From the NCBI GenBank assembly GCA_030374765.1, contig JARGXX010000068.1:2232001-2296000 (forward strand): 64,000 nt of DNA, read 5' to 3'. The position numbers were made by a program, and so were the translations under genes. This DNA comes from Agarophyton chilense. Its lineage: Eukaryota > Rhodophyta > Florideophyceae > Gracilariales > Gracilariaceae. The notes under the pieces are model-generated. The model had not been told where the DNA came from. It was given only the letters and a program-made list of their open reading frames with translations, and did not search any database. Of this stretch, positions 12,801 to 24,237 are shown in pieces (positions within the stretch are counted from its first letter, which is position 1; the number at the start of each line of letters is the position of its first letter).

Positions 12801-13341
12801 GGATTCAAAACTCAAGATTCCTTTTGTCTAGAGCAACAGCCCATAGAACATTCATCGCATAGTTTAACCACTGTCATAATGAAGAAGTTGTTAATCCGAA
12901 AACAAAACTAAACGCGCACTAGACATCTCCTGTCTTCATGTGTCATAATGAAAGAACAAGCAAATTTTCTGTTTTCAGCAAGAGTTTTCTTTTTTGCGTT
13001 CCATTTTTAATTCGCAAAGAAGAATCTCGCTGAATCGTGAAATATGAGATCACAACTCAAAGTAGTAGATCGCGAGAGAAAAAGATCGAAAGAAAATTGT
13101 AGCTACAACAAATTCGGTTTCTGTACCGTTGTAACTTTTCGGACAACGTTAACAGTCATATTTACAGTGGGGTGTATCTATAGAGTCTGGTATAGGCAAA
13201 GACTAGATTCAGCACATCGCTGGGTTCCGCTCGCTCTCGCTGCGTGCTCACCTATATTTACTGGACTTAAGGCTAGGTCTTCTTATGTCCTCTTCGCCAT
13301 GTGCTTGTGCCCGTTGTCTTGGGCACTGACTGTCGTTTCTT
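12801..13341. other. Intergenic, no gene seen
   Basis: AT-rich spacer between the Harbinger relic and the hairpin repeat. The longest ORF is 100 codons (13044-13346) and resembles nothing known. Confidence 0.4.
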
Positions 13342-13467
13342 GCTGATAATTGCAATGGGCACTTTAGCCCGATGAGGTATCGTGCTGATAATCACGGTGG
13401 GCGTTATAGCCCGATCAGGTTTCGTGCTGATAATCGCAATGGGCGTTATAGCCCGATCAGGTTTGCC
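13342..13467 (+). repeat. Three tandem 42-bp hairpin units
   Basis: Units start at 13342, 13384 and 13426 with GCTGATAAT. Units two and three are nearly identical and unit one differs at a handful of sites. Each unit can fold: CTGAT pairs with ATCAG on the outside and GGGC with GCCC around a 6-nt loop on the inside. There are no spacers between units, so this is a plain tandem repeat and not a CRISPR array. Confidence 0.85.
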
Positions 13468-14151
13468 TAATACAAAAAAATGTGATTTTCAATATAGCAC
13501 ATTAAATTCATAAGGCATCTGTTGCTGCTCTACCGCCTCATCAATTCCATAACCGTACAAAAACAGTTCACGTCACGGTTTTGTATAAAAAAGAAGGTGA
13601 ATGATACCGAAATTAATAAGTATGACATCCTTATTGAGTCTGTTTCGTGCCGAAGCGCAGTTGGTGGTTTCACATGTATTATTAGACGTGAAGAAGTTTA
13701 ATCAATAGGTTTGAGTATAGTATGAAAATGAGCATGGCTCTTTCAATGGCGGATTTGTTTGGCTTCGGAAAAGAAGATCTCGTGTTTGTGGGCGGACTTG
13801 GTGTTATTCTTAGCTCTGCATGCGTTGGAGAAAGGTTTGTTGTTAAATTGGGTTGTAGTTGTCTCAGTTTCGGCTACTTTGAACATGCTGTATAAGTGTC
13901 GACATGCTTCTGAGTTACACGATATTTTCAGTACATGAGCCTTTAGGATCGTAGTCGGGGTAAGAATTCTTCGACCAAAATCCTATTTCTCAGCAACAAT
14001 ACTCTCAACGAGTTGTCTCCCTATTCGCCGACGGCCCGATAATTTGAGACACTGGGAATTCTCGAACGTTCCCAATGACGCGTGTCTCGTTTCTGTGCCT
14101 TCGCTTTGCATGAGGCGCACGGACGTCACTAGTGTCTACACGCCCGGCGGA
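13468..14151. other. Intergenic, no gene seen
   Basis: No ORF long enough to report on either strand and no recognised element. Confidence 0.4.
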
Positions 14152-14192
14152 TTGGCCTGACATGAGGCCAGCTTGGCCTCATATGAGGCCAG
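14152..14192. repeat. Tandem pair of near-perfect palindromes
   Basis: Two 20-21-bp copies side by side. The second (14174-14191) is the perfect 18-bp palindrome TGGCCTCATATGAGGCCA. The first (14153-14170) differs only in its centre. The same perfect palindrome recurs at 29400-29417. The upstream motif TAGTGTCTACACG (ending about 20 bp before) has an inverted near-match, CGTGTAAACACTA, just downstream of the second locus. Confidence 0.8.
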
Positions 14193-14670
14193 TTCTATTT
14201 TCCAAAAAATTATTAGAAATCGTTGGTTTCCATACTGCAGCGGCGTATTATATTTTCTAAGTAAAAAACTAATTTTCTAACCATGTTCCTCCTGCTTTAA
14301 AGTACATTCCTTAGACAGTTGTCTTCAGTAACAGCAGCTCAGTGGTTTCACAACCGCTCGGAGACTGATAAAAACAGAGTTCAAACCTTGCTGAGTTCAG
14401 TGTAACTCGAAAACTCCTACGGGAGTTCGACTAATTCTGGATATTATGGTCTAAGAACGCCATTGCGTCCACTTGAACAGCAGACAGAATAAGGTGACAT
14501 CTGCTAAAGGGATTGTTTCGTCAGAGACAATAATACATCTAGCAAGTTCAATAACGCGGATTGAATTAGTAGGGGGCTTAAGGTAATTGGACCTTTTGCT
14601 TTATACTTTTAAAAAATGCCTCTAAAAAGCCTTAAAACGCATATTGACACACGACCATCAATGTTGTTGA
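14193..14670. other. Intergenic, no gene seen
   Basis: AT-rich stretch between the palindromes and the end of the piggyBac-like pseudogene. It may include that transposon's terminal region, but no terminal inverted repeat can be shown because the other end is missing. Confidence 0.35.
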
Positions 14671-15828
14671 CTAAACGTTGCTCGAAATGTGATGAATGTC
14701 ACGCAAATGATGTATATAACACTCCCGACCGGTTCCACTGTGACAAATATAGACATCCATATCATTGTACTTTTTGAATTCTTAACAAACAAATTTGGAT
14801 TTGTAAGTGGTCCTGCAGACTTTGCATCGTCCTTGATATGTTTGGGACGCCAGAGAACCATCCAATTTCTTTCTTTTTGGATTGGTCTCCATTAAATGAA
14901 TGCCGGTACCAGCCATATATGAGTTTTCTATTTCATCTTCCTCCTTACATTTTCTTTTCATAGTTCTAATAGCATCCCAGTTGTTATATATTAATCCGTC
15001 TGCGAGATTACAATAGAAATTATGCGTTGTAAGATTCAATGTGTTTCCGTATGCACCCTTGTAAAGATTCCAAGCATCAATCACGCACATTGACAGAAAA
15101 GAAGTATTGACTCTAAAAGACCATTCTTTCACTTCAAAATTCTTTTCCATATTCAAATCATCTTGAAGTGACCTATTATGCCTATCAATTCCTGAACAAC
15201 AAGAATATTACTCTTCACAAACTTCTGGAATAGCAATAGAAAGCGGAATTTTCTTTGTTATTCCATCAGTTGTCCTCCATCTTTAACGAGAAATGGGAGT
15301 TCCTGGTTGGGTACTGCTACAAAAGCTGATGAAATATATCTCCTCTCGCGGTCCACCCAGAGCACAGACATCATCTCCCGATCCATTTCAAGCAGTTTCG
15401 AGACCATTGACACGTGCTGGCCTCGTGCCGTCATCGTAAGTTCGGAAAGATGTTTCATAGAAAACCTTCTGGTGGCTGTTTTTACGACCCCAATAAATCG
15501 CATTCCTCTTTTTAAAAGTTCTTCAGCGGTTCCAACAGATGAAAAATATGAATCGGCACAAACGATTCGATCAATTGCGAATCAATTTTCAACAAGTCTC
15601 ATTAAAACAGCTGTTCCATGTGCATGTTCTGATTCAAAAGGCTGTACATCTTGTTGCGTAGCTCCCATCGTGATTTCTATTTTGAGAATAATTCCACTCC
15701 GTCCACAAAACACTGTCTTTAATTCACAACCAATTTCAGGTTTTCTATCAAAAGCAGTGTATTGTGGAAGTCCAATTTCAATCCAGTTCCCTCCAAGTCC
15801 ATACCAACGTGACATACTTTCGTCCACG
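14671..15828 (-). pseudogene. piggyBac-like transposase (DDE_Tnp_1_7), truncated by an LTR
   Basis: Minus-strand frames read, in order: VDESMSRWYGLGG at the LTR junction (first Asp of the DDE triad), YTAFDRKPEIGCELK (the KP..G.K block), FIGVVKTATRRFSM, LWVDRERRYISSA, then after a frameshift a GIDRHNRSLQDDL motif and a WSFRVNTSFLSM helix, and finally a C-terminal cysteine-rich domain (CKVC ... YICHSGTGREC ... HLRDIH). An in-frame TAA interrupts the Cys-rich end (about 14782) and the frame shifts at least twice, near 15580 and 15160-15260. The N-terminal part is absent because the Ty3 LTR starts one base after the VDES codons. It is not found beyond the right LTR. Confidence 0.7.
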
Positions 15829-16714
15829 TGTAGAGCAACGGCCAGTTAGGGGATACTTGAAGGTGCAACTCATAGAATGAGGATTGAACCCTCCGAGGGT
15901 TATGACTATTATCCCCTCTAAGGTGTGCTGAGGTGGCACTGTTTTCTGGTTAGAGTTCGCCTATGAAGTGACAATTCGGATGGCCCATGGTTGGATTGGC
16001 CCCGTGATACACGTGGCTTAATTTTGGCACCGATTTTCGGATATTTTTTAGAACGTTGGACTTTTGGGCCCTGACAGTGGGATCTCCACGTGTATGGCCC
16101 TGAGCAGGTGTGCACTACTGTAGAGTTTAGTTAGTGGGCCCTACTTAGGGAGATGAGATCTGACAGTCCGAAGCTCAAAGTAAATGGTAACCAAGGTTGG
16201 TCTTCGATACCTTTAGAGGTTCTTCGTCGCCATCGTTTCGGCCTTACAACCCGGAACGGGCTCTAGTTAGCAACGCCTGCGTAGGGACACGACTCCACTT
16301 GGAGAGCGCCCACGTTTGGGTTCCGTGCAACCACCCCCTTGGGACCGCTCAGACGACCTGCGTGCATGATACCCCGTGGGGGTTCTGCTTACTTGTTGCG
16401 TGCTTTTTGTGTTTCCTTTCGAGGACAGGTTTTCGCCCCTTTTCTGGTTCTCGGGTCTAGTGCCTGTTAGTGCCCGACCCTCGCCCCGTTTTTCCTCTTC
16501 GCCGGATTTTCCCCCATTCTTTGGGATACCTATACCCATTCCCGATCCAACGGTTTCTACCCCTCACCTCCGTCGGTACTGCCGGAATCCCCCGTGGGAG
16601 TTACACCCCACACTACGGGTGGAACGGAGGGCTCTGTCTCTGAGTCTGCCTCCCCCAGGGAGCAAGGCTTCGAACACCTTGAGAGCACTTCCCGTCGCCG
16701 GGTTTTGCTCCACA
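15829..16714 (+). repeat. 5' LTR of element 1 (886 bp)
   Basis: Aligns end to end with 26609-27522. It starts TGTAGAG directly against the piggyBac-like transposase and ends CCACA. It lacks 30 bp present in the right LTR; the missing piece lies between two copies of TTTCGCCCCT, as expected for a deletion between short direct repeats. Diagnostic bases in its middle match inverted fragment A (27588-28022) rather than its partner LTR. Confidence 0.93.
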
Positions 16715-16716
16715 AG

Positions 16717-16734
16717 TGGTCTGCCGACTTAGAA
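16717..16734 (+). promoter_or_regulatory. Putative primer binding site
   Basis: Two bases after the LTR end comes TGGTCTGCCGACTTAG. It begins with TGG, the complement of a tRNA CCA tail, at the spacing usual for LTR elements. I cannot name the tRNA. The rest of 16735-16941 is an untranslated leader. Confidence 0.5.
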
Positions 16735-16941
16735 TCCGTTCTCGGACTTTTGGGTTGGTCATCAACGTGTTGGAATATCTCTTGGAAGAGGAAGCACCGT
16801 CGTGAAGATTTGTTGTAGTGGTCTCCTTTGGAAAGGGTGGAATTGGTTTTTATTTTTGTTTTGTGTTACGTCATCCGTTCTCCGGGAATCTCGTGATCGA
16901 ATTTCATCGTTACCCCGAATCGTCGGTATCGTGTCTGCAGC

Positions 16942-18972
16942 ATGTCGCCGATTACCCGTGGTTCCAGGACTGGATCGAACCGTCAAGCGGATTCAGTGCC
17001 CCCGGCCCCGCCTAGGTCGAAGAGCTCAATTCCCGAAGGTCGGAACGATTCCGGTATCGATCCGGACACTCGGAGAGCACCCTCAGTGATTTTAGGTCCT
17101 CGAGAGGTTGTGGCTGTGGGCCCAGCTCCAGTGGTGGAGACCCCCTCAGCAGCACCCCGAAGTCGGGCCGACCCTGAATTACAGCGCCTGGAGACTCGAA
17201 TCGATATCGCCAACGCGGCTCACGTCGAGCTCCTTCAGGAGGTTACTACCCTTCGCCTCAAGGTGGAAGACGCCCCGGTGCGGGGAGTCGCCGATGACCT
17301 TCGTACCCTGAGGAGGGATGTGAACTCCCTTTTGGAAAGCTTTGGTACCCCTGGGGTCTTTATCCAGGAGTACCGGAGCCTCATGGAGGAACACCGCGTG
17401 CAAGCGGAACGCTTCCGAGCTCGGCTGGACACCCTCGAGGCCATTATCCGTATGGACGGAGACACAGAAGCCTCAAAGGATAAACCCGACGTTTCGGAAG
17501 ACGAAGAACACCGCTCCGCTAAACGGGACCGCCGCAAGTCCAAGAAGAGGGTTCAACTCCAAGAGGATTTATCGGATTTCGATTCCAATCGCTCGTCATC
17601 GAGTTCGTCCTCCGAATCTTCGGATAGTGAAGATGGACGCCGGTCATCCCGGGCGACTCGGTCGAAGGCTACTTACACCTCTCAAGGGGCAATCCGTACC
17701 CGGAAGAAGGGTAGGAAACACCTTGGATTAAGGGAGCTGAAGCCGACGAATCCTCTCTATCGGAAGCTGCTATCGTACCGCTATTACCGGTTGGATAACC
17801 CTTCGGAAGATCGAACATCCCACGGAACGGGTAAGGTCAAGGACTACATCAAAAGGCTGAGCATCACCCCACAGAAGAGGGAGTTCACAGGAACAGACCC
17901 AATTCTGGTGCTCGATTTCCTTGCGAGGTTCGTCCAGGAGGCTGACATCTTCGGTATGAGTGAAGCGCAAGCGTATCTTGCATTACCCTATTTCTTAAAG
18001 GGGATAGCTGAAGACCAGTTCAACTCTAACCGTGGATCATCCCGAGCCTCGGAAGGGGGAGTCACGTGCTGGCCCGAAGCGGTGCAGTACCTCTTGAGGT
18101 CATACGCTACTGGAAATGCGATTCAGGAAGCAATCCTTGCATTAAGGGATACGCGGCAGAAGCCGATGGAAACCGAAACGGTGTATTCAACTCGCTTGAA
18201 TAAAGCGTTTCACCGATGCGGGAATGTATTCCCCGCCTACGAGAGATGCACCATGTTTGTGGATGGTTTGGACCCCTCAATAAGGGCATTGGTTGCCCGA
18301 CATCGGGAAGAGAAGCGCAAGCTGACCTACTTGGAACTGGTTCAGTACGCCCAGGCTGAGGGGGATACTCTCCGTGCCCGGCAGAACCGAAAGAGTCGGC
18401 CGACACGTGCACACCTCGCCGATGGAGGTAACTCGTCTTTGTGACTTGCAGGAGGCCCTGCGCCTGTGGGGGTCAATGATAACATTCACTTCATGGGAAG
18501 TAACCCCGAATCTATGGGTACTTCTGAGTTGCCGTCGACATCCACTCCGACTACGGATGAAGACCCTGCGCTCTATACCCAAGGACGGAGGGTGCCAGCC
18601 GCATCGCTACCTTTTGCGAATACGGCTGCTCGGTTCTCTCGCCCCGGATGGAGGGATACAGCACCACGTCGCGTGGATTCACGTCCACAACCGAACCCAG
18701 CAGAGCTGATTTGCTATTTGTGTTACCTCCGTGGTCACAAAGCACCAGACTGCACATTTCCCCTGCGGGAGGGTTCACGAATTATCGCTCAGTACGAGGC
18801 TCTGACCCCTGAGGAGAAAGCTCGATTCCCGAGGAGGTCCTATGAGGAACAAAGGATACTCCGAGCTCACCTTGCTGACAGGGATACAGAACTTGTACCC
18901 GCGAACGGGGAACAACCGGTCCCCTTCGAGGCAGCTGCACCGAACTCGGTGGGGTCCGCTTCGAAAAACTAA
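16942..18972 (+). pseudogene. gag: gag of element 1: coiled coil, capsid, CCHC knuckle
   Basis: ATG at 16942. The frame runs to 18972 with a single TGA at 18442-18444. Residues about 75-175 look like a coiled coil (LETRIDIANAAHVELLQEV). A Ser/Asp/Glu-rich acidic segment follows (about 180-235), then a retrotransposon-gag capsid-like helical domain (about 260-480, with FLKGIAEDQF and YSTRLNKAFH). Past the stop, the same frame carries the zinc knuckle CYLCYLRGHKAPDC, a perfect CX2CX4HX4C, at 18712-18753. The knuckle shows that the downstream 169 codons belong to gag. The gag stop (18970-18972) and the pol frame are in different phases, so pol would need a frameshift or re-initiation. Confidence 0.88.
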
Positions 18973-18974
18973 AC

Positions 18975-21900
18975 TTGGGAGTCTCCCCTGCGGGAGGGGC
19001 GTCTTCTAAGCCGGAGTTGAAGACGCCCGAGGCGCTCCAGCTTCGCTCCCCAGCTGTGACTGTCATTTCAAGGAGAACAGCTGACACCGACGTTAACTCG
19101 GGATACTTTAGTGTCCTCCGTCGCCCGTGGATACGGTCCCGTAATCTCCGTATTCCGGATCGAGTTATGGTAATGGCCAAGCGGAATTATAAAGTATTCG
19201 CCGACTTCGGCCTGTCCAACCAGTTTATGGTTCGTCAAATATCTGTCCTGGATACAGGAGCCGCTCCTAACTTAATTCATGTTGAATTGTTACCCCCGCT
19301 GCTCCGGGTTCAAGTTCGTACCGGTCCACGTTTGGATATCGCCGATGCGAACAACAACCCGCTACGGACACTGGGAACAATTTCCCTCATGGCGAGGTTA
19401 GGCTCCTATCTCGTTCAGCTAGAGTTTATTGTATGCAAGTCACTTGCAGCACCAGTCATACTGGGTTGTGACTTTTGCGACCGCTTCGTGGAAGCCATCC
19501 GTCCTCGGAATAGAACTGTGGAACTCGAAGACGGGTCTACGATCCCAATCGTTCGTAAATCCTTACAGGGAGCAGCGCGAACACGCGTTCCTCTCCCTGT
19601 CGCGCAGGAATCTGTGAAGAAGGACCCGGTGTCTACACGGGTAAAGGTTGCGAAGTCAGTGGCTATCCCGCCAGAAACCGAGGTTTGGGTCACAGTCGTT
19701 ACCAAGCAAATTGGTGTGCATGTGGTACAACCGAACCCGTCTCTGTATACGCGGCGTCAACTCGCCCTTGTGAATGGGGTTGTCTCCGTGGAACCGGATA
19801 AACCTTTCAAGGTTTTGGTAGCCAACTTTGGAAAGACAACGAAGCATTTGGTCAAACACCAGATCCTGGGTTCTGTTCTTCCACACCCGCATGCAGTCGT
19901 ACCTACAAAGATCTCTATCGCAGAGGTCCTTGGTGTGGCGGACCCTAAGGAGGGGGAGGACACTGCCGAAATCGCGGAAGACGGTGAGCATACGACTGCA
20001 GCTCCACACGCTGAACACTTTAAACGTCAGAAGGTTACGGCCCCTATCACAGGAGCAGACCAGACGGATCCTGTTCAGGAATTGGAGAAATGGGATCTCA
20101 ACCATGTACCCGCATCTCATCGGGAGAAGCTGAGTCACATGCTTCGTGAATTTACCCCCATGTGGGATGGTTCCCTTGGAACTATTGGGATTACAGAACA
20201 CCGCATCGACTTGTTACCGAACACTCGGCCTATTGCCCAACACCCTTACAGGGCTGGACCGAAAGCTCGGGAAGAGGAGAAATCTCAGGTGGAGAAGATG
20301 CTTAAAGCGGGCGTAATTGAACCTGCCCTGTCCGCTTGGGCCTCACCAGTGGTGTTAGTTCCGAAACCGGATGGATCGTGGCGTTTCTGCATCGATTACA
20401 GACGCCTGAACGAGGTAACCTTTAAGGATGTGTACCCGATCCCTCGGATGGACGAATACATCCACTCCCTTGGGAGCGCTACTGTTTTCTCTACCCTCGA
20501 CGCCTATTCGGGCTACTGGCAAGACCCTATTAGGGAGGAAGATCGAGACAAAACGGCTTTCGTGTGTCATCAAGGACTTTTCCGATTCCGGAGGATGCCT
20601 TTTGGGTTGACAAATGCCCCCGCAACGTTTCAACGGGCGATAGACATTCTGTTGGCTCCCTTCAAGTGGAGGACGTGTCTAGTGTATTTAGACGACATTA
20701 TTGTCTTCTCCAACAACCTGGATGACCACCTCGAACACGTCAGGGACGTAATGAAGATACTCCGCGACGCGGGAATCACCTTGAAACTCAAGAAGTGCGA
20801 GTTTTTCACCGATTCGGTTAAGTATCTGGGTCATATCATCCGTCCCGGACAGCTTTCAATCGATGAAGTACGAGTGAAATCCTTGAAAGAAGCAGAACAC
20901 CCGAAAACTCAAACCGATTTGCGATCTTTCTTAGGTCTGTGTAACGTGTATCGCCGATTCGTCCCGAACTTTGCGGATATTGCCACCCCCCTCAACAGGC
21001 TCCTGACGAAGGGACAACCAGTTGAACTGGAACCTTTTGGCGACGCGGAAGCGTCTGCCTTCACGGCACTGGTGAATGCCGTAACATCACCGCCAATCTT
21101 GGCTCTACCCAATCCTGGGCTCCCTTACGAAGTGGACACCGATGCTAGTGCAAACCAAGTAGGGTGTGCACTGTTCCAATCCTCTGAGGATGGTGAACGT
21201 CACCCTATTGGTTACTGGTCACGTTCCCTGAATGTCCATGAAAGGAACTACTCGGTCTCCGAGAAAGAATGTTTAGCCGTTGTGTGGGCCTTAGCTACAC
21301 TTCGCCCCTATCTGATGGGTACTCGTTTCAAAGTCCATATGGACCACGCATGCTTGCGTTGGCTCCTGGAGATCTCCGAACCCTCGGGCCGCCTTATGCG
21401 CTGGCGTCTCCGACTGTCGGAATTCGACTTTGAGATCCTGTAAAAGAAAGGGAAGCTGAACACTCAGGCTGATGCACTATCCCGCTTGGGAACCACAGCG
21501 GAAACGGAACCCTACGAGGACGATGACATCCCATGCTTCATGGTATCGGACCTCGAGGGAGGAGCTCAACCGCTGACGGATGATGTTTGTGACGATATAC
21601 TCGTCCACGAGAGTCTGGATTCGCCGACCGGCTCTTTTATACCTATCTCTCCAGAGGAGATGATACGCGAGCAACAGCTCGACCCATTCTGTACACGGAT
21701 TCGGGCTCGCCTCAACGGAGGATTTCAGTTACCTTTCGAGGACGACGATCAGGGTTACCTAATCAGGACCGTTGGACCTCGCCCGAGGATAGTGGTGCCG
21801 CACACCCTACAACAGAGGGTATTACACCTCACTCACTATTTGAAGGTTGGCGCCCACCCCGGGGGAAGAAAACTGTACCTCACGTTGAGAAGGGACTTTT

Positions 21901-23213
21901 ACTGGCCGGCAATGGCATTCGATTTTTACGCCGTCAGACGGGCCTGCGCCAATTGCCCCAAGAATGACGTCAAACTTCGGAAGCACTCTAAGAAGTTGAC
22001 GCTGTTCCCGGCACGGGCTCCACTCGAATTCGTGGCCATAGAAATCCTAGGGGAGTTTATCAGAACGCCCCGAGGTCATCGGTATCTGCTTGTCATTTCT
22101 GACAGATTCTCTAAGCTAACGAGAACTGTGCCGCTGAAGCGGATCACCGCCGCTACCGTCGCGCAAGCGTTCGTGACCCATTGGGTGTTCGTATATGGAC
22201 CGCCGGTGCAGTTGTTATCCGATAACGGAGGGCAATTCGCATCAAAGTTCTTTCAGGATGTATGTCGAATCCTTGATGTAAGGAATTTATTTGTTACTAT
22301 GTATCACCCTCAGGGGAATGGCCAGGTGGAGAGGTTTAACCGCACGATACTCAACGCTTTGAGATAGTATGTTGCGGATCATCCCAAAAGTTGGGACTTG
22401 TACACAGACGCTATCACGTATGCATACAACACCCAGGTACATCGGGTTACATCGTTATCCCCATTCGAACTGGTACTGTCGAGGACACCGCCGCCGGTCG
22501 CCATTGAGGCTCAACCGACGCTGTCAACGTACCCGTCACCGGGATTGTACCGAGAAGCCTGGAAGGAGTGGCTTACGAAGATGCTGCCGATAGCCCGGAA
22601 AGCAATGGACAAAGCTCAACGCGCCTCCAAGAAGGACTTTGACAATCGGGTTCGCAAACCTCTACCTCAGGTGGAGCCCGACGACTTCGTCTTCCTTCGA
22701 AAGGAATACTACAATCCTGAAAAGGAACGTAGGCACAAGCTTTCGCCAATTGTGGACGGACCCTATCGTGTGGTTTCTGTAGACCCGGACACGGTGGTAT
22801 TGGATATCGCTAACCGCCACGAACGGATCTCCAGGGACCGCATCACACGAGCGCCCAACCCAAATGTGGAAGTGCTGTCGGCACCAACGCCCTCCACAGG
22901 GGATGATTCAACGGAAGTTAACCCGTCAGGCGGAGATTCGAACACCCGCCCCGTTATACTTCCGCACCCGGAACGTGGTTTAACCGACCTACCGGAAACT
23001 TCGGATACTCCCGAACCGGGGCCCGCTCCCTCAAGGGCCCAGTCAACGAACTCTTACAGAGTTACTCCCCCACCGGAGGTAATCAAGCCTCCTGGCTCTC
23101 CGCCTAAGGAGGGGGAGGAGGACTTAGTTCCTTCGCAGGACGATGTTTCGGCGTCAGCCAGTCGCCCTAACAGGGAATCTAGTTCTCACAGTGAGACGGC
23201 GAGCCCGACCTAG
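18975..23213 (+). pseudogene. pol: pol of element 1: protease, RT, RNase H, integrase
   Basis: One frame from 18975 to 23213, broken only by TAA at 21441-21443 and TAG at 22365-22367. Aspartic protease: VLDTGAAPNL at residues 91-100. Reverse transcriptase: VPKPDGSWRFCIDYRRLN near 460, GLTNAPATFQR, and the YLDD catalytic box at about 571-574. RNase H: VDTDAS at about 720, HPIGYWSRSLN, YSVSEKECLAVVWAL. The first stop sits in the RNase H-integrase connection before KKGKLNTQADALSR. Integrase: HLTHY..GAH and CANC zinc-binding residues, then the core with LLSDNGGQF and NGQVERFNR. The first catalytic Asp is replaced by Glu (VAIEILGEF). After the second stop come the integrase C-terminal part and a Pro/Ser-rich tail. 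No ATG starts the frame: it opens right after the gag stop. Confidence 0.92.
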
Positions 23214-24075
23214 CCGGCGACAGAGAAGTCACAACCCCAGCGTATGGGTAGCGACATCACCGCCGACCCAGCCGAGCACGACGTCAGAAAAGATGACTAA
23301 ACCCCGCCTAGGGAGAGTCGTGTGGAGAACTCCGCACCCGGAACGCCTAGAGACCCGACGATCACCCGCCGCCGCGGAAGAGACACTGAGGTGTCGCACA
23401 CTCAAACCCCGCTTTCTCGGGAACGAGCTGTGTCAGCGGACCCGCACGGGGAAGATCTCGATGACGAGGTTGACCAAATTTGGCTCTCCGTTATGGAATG
23501 GGAATAGGAACTCCTATGGAGACACTGAAACCCTCAGGAATGGGAAAGAAATGAGTGAGACCCGTCGGGGACAGCTCAGGAGAGTGCTAGCGCATGCCTA
23601 AAGCGCCACCTCATATCCGCTTGCGGAGTGGCAACCGGCGCCCGCGCATCTATGTGGCCCACGTCGAATGGCACCGAGCCAATCAAAAGGCTCTGACGAC
23701 CAACCGTCGCACGGCGCGTTGCACCAGAGCACCCTTCGTCCCCGTAGCTCGGGTTGCCGTTGAAGTCTTACCCCCCTGAGACTGGAGACGCTACCGCGTC
23801 GCGGTTTCTCAACCGTCACGGAATCTAAGAACACCGTTGTTATCGGGAAGATCTCAGCTTTAAGAAGAACCCAAAACTGGGCCGTTTTGTCACCGTAGAC
23901 GGAAGTTACAACGTAGCCCACAGGCCACTCGGCGCCGTTTGGACGAAGTGCTGAGACCCGCTCGCAACACGGAAAAGAACCCACCGGGGTGTGTCTGGAC
24001 CCTACGTTGACACTCTCAAGGGAACTAGAGCCTTCCAAGATGGAAAAGAAGCCCGAACAGGGAAAAGTGTACCCG
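23214..24075 (+). other. Linker between integrase tail and chromodomain, eroded
   Basis: The pol frame continues past the TAG at 23211 as Pro/Arg/Glu-rich, low-complexity coding-like sequence to about 23507, with further stops at 23297 and 23505. Other frames are open in pieces after that (23594-23779). It contains one copy of a 29-bp direct repeat (23614-23642). It probably encoded the spacer between integrase and chromodomain in the parent element. Confidence 0.5.
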
Positions 24076-24237
24076 CAGGAATTCGTTATCGATCGCATCG
24101 TGCGTCACATCTACACCCCCCGAGGGAGAAGTTCGCTACCAAGTCCGATGGTACGGATTCTCGCCTGATGAGGATACAGTGGAACCCATTGAGCACCTTC
24201 CGAGGTCTAAGGTTTTATCCTATCACCGACGCGCTCG
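24076..24237 (+). pseudogene. Chromodomain of element 1
   Basis: The piece starting at 24076 reads QEFVIDRIVRHI. After a +1 shift around 24118-24122 the next frame reads EGEVRYQVRWYGFSPDEDT followed by VEPIEHLPRSKVLSYHRR. This is the chromodomain pattern: aromatic E-[YF]-x-V-[ED]-x-I, then the Y-x-V-[KR]-W-x-G-[FY] strand, then D-x-T-x-E-P and the closing helix. The W of the usual TWEP is a V here. Chromodomains at the integrase C-terminus define chromoviruses and guide insertion to modified histones. Confidence 0.78.

Noticed and set aside
13342..13467. CRISPR-like array
   Set aside because: Three 42-bp units abut without spacers, and the DNA is eukaryotic.
13342..13467. Hammerhead ribozyme (CTGAT start)
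   Set aside because: CTGATAA lacks the CUGANGA core and no GAAA partner is present at the right place.
15829..15930. tRNA on the minus strand of the LTR (B-box-like GGTTCAATCC)
   Set aside because: No acceptor, D or anticodon arms around it, and it is part of a repeated LTR.
16942..23213. Unbroken gag-pol gene
   Set aside because: Three in-frame stops (18442, 21441, 22365) are plainly present; described as broken rather than as an intact gene.
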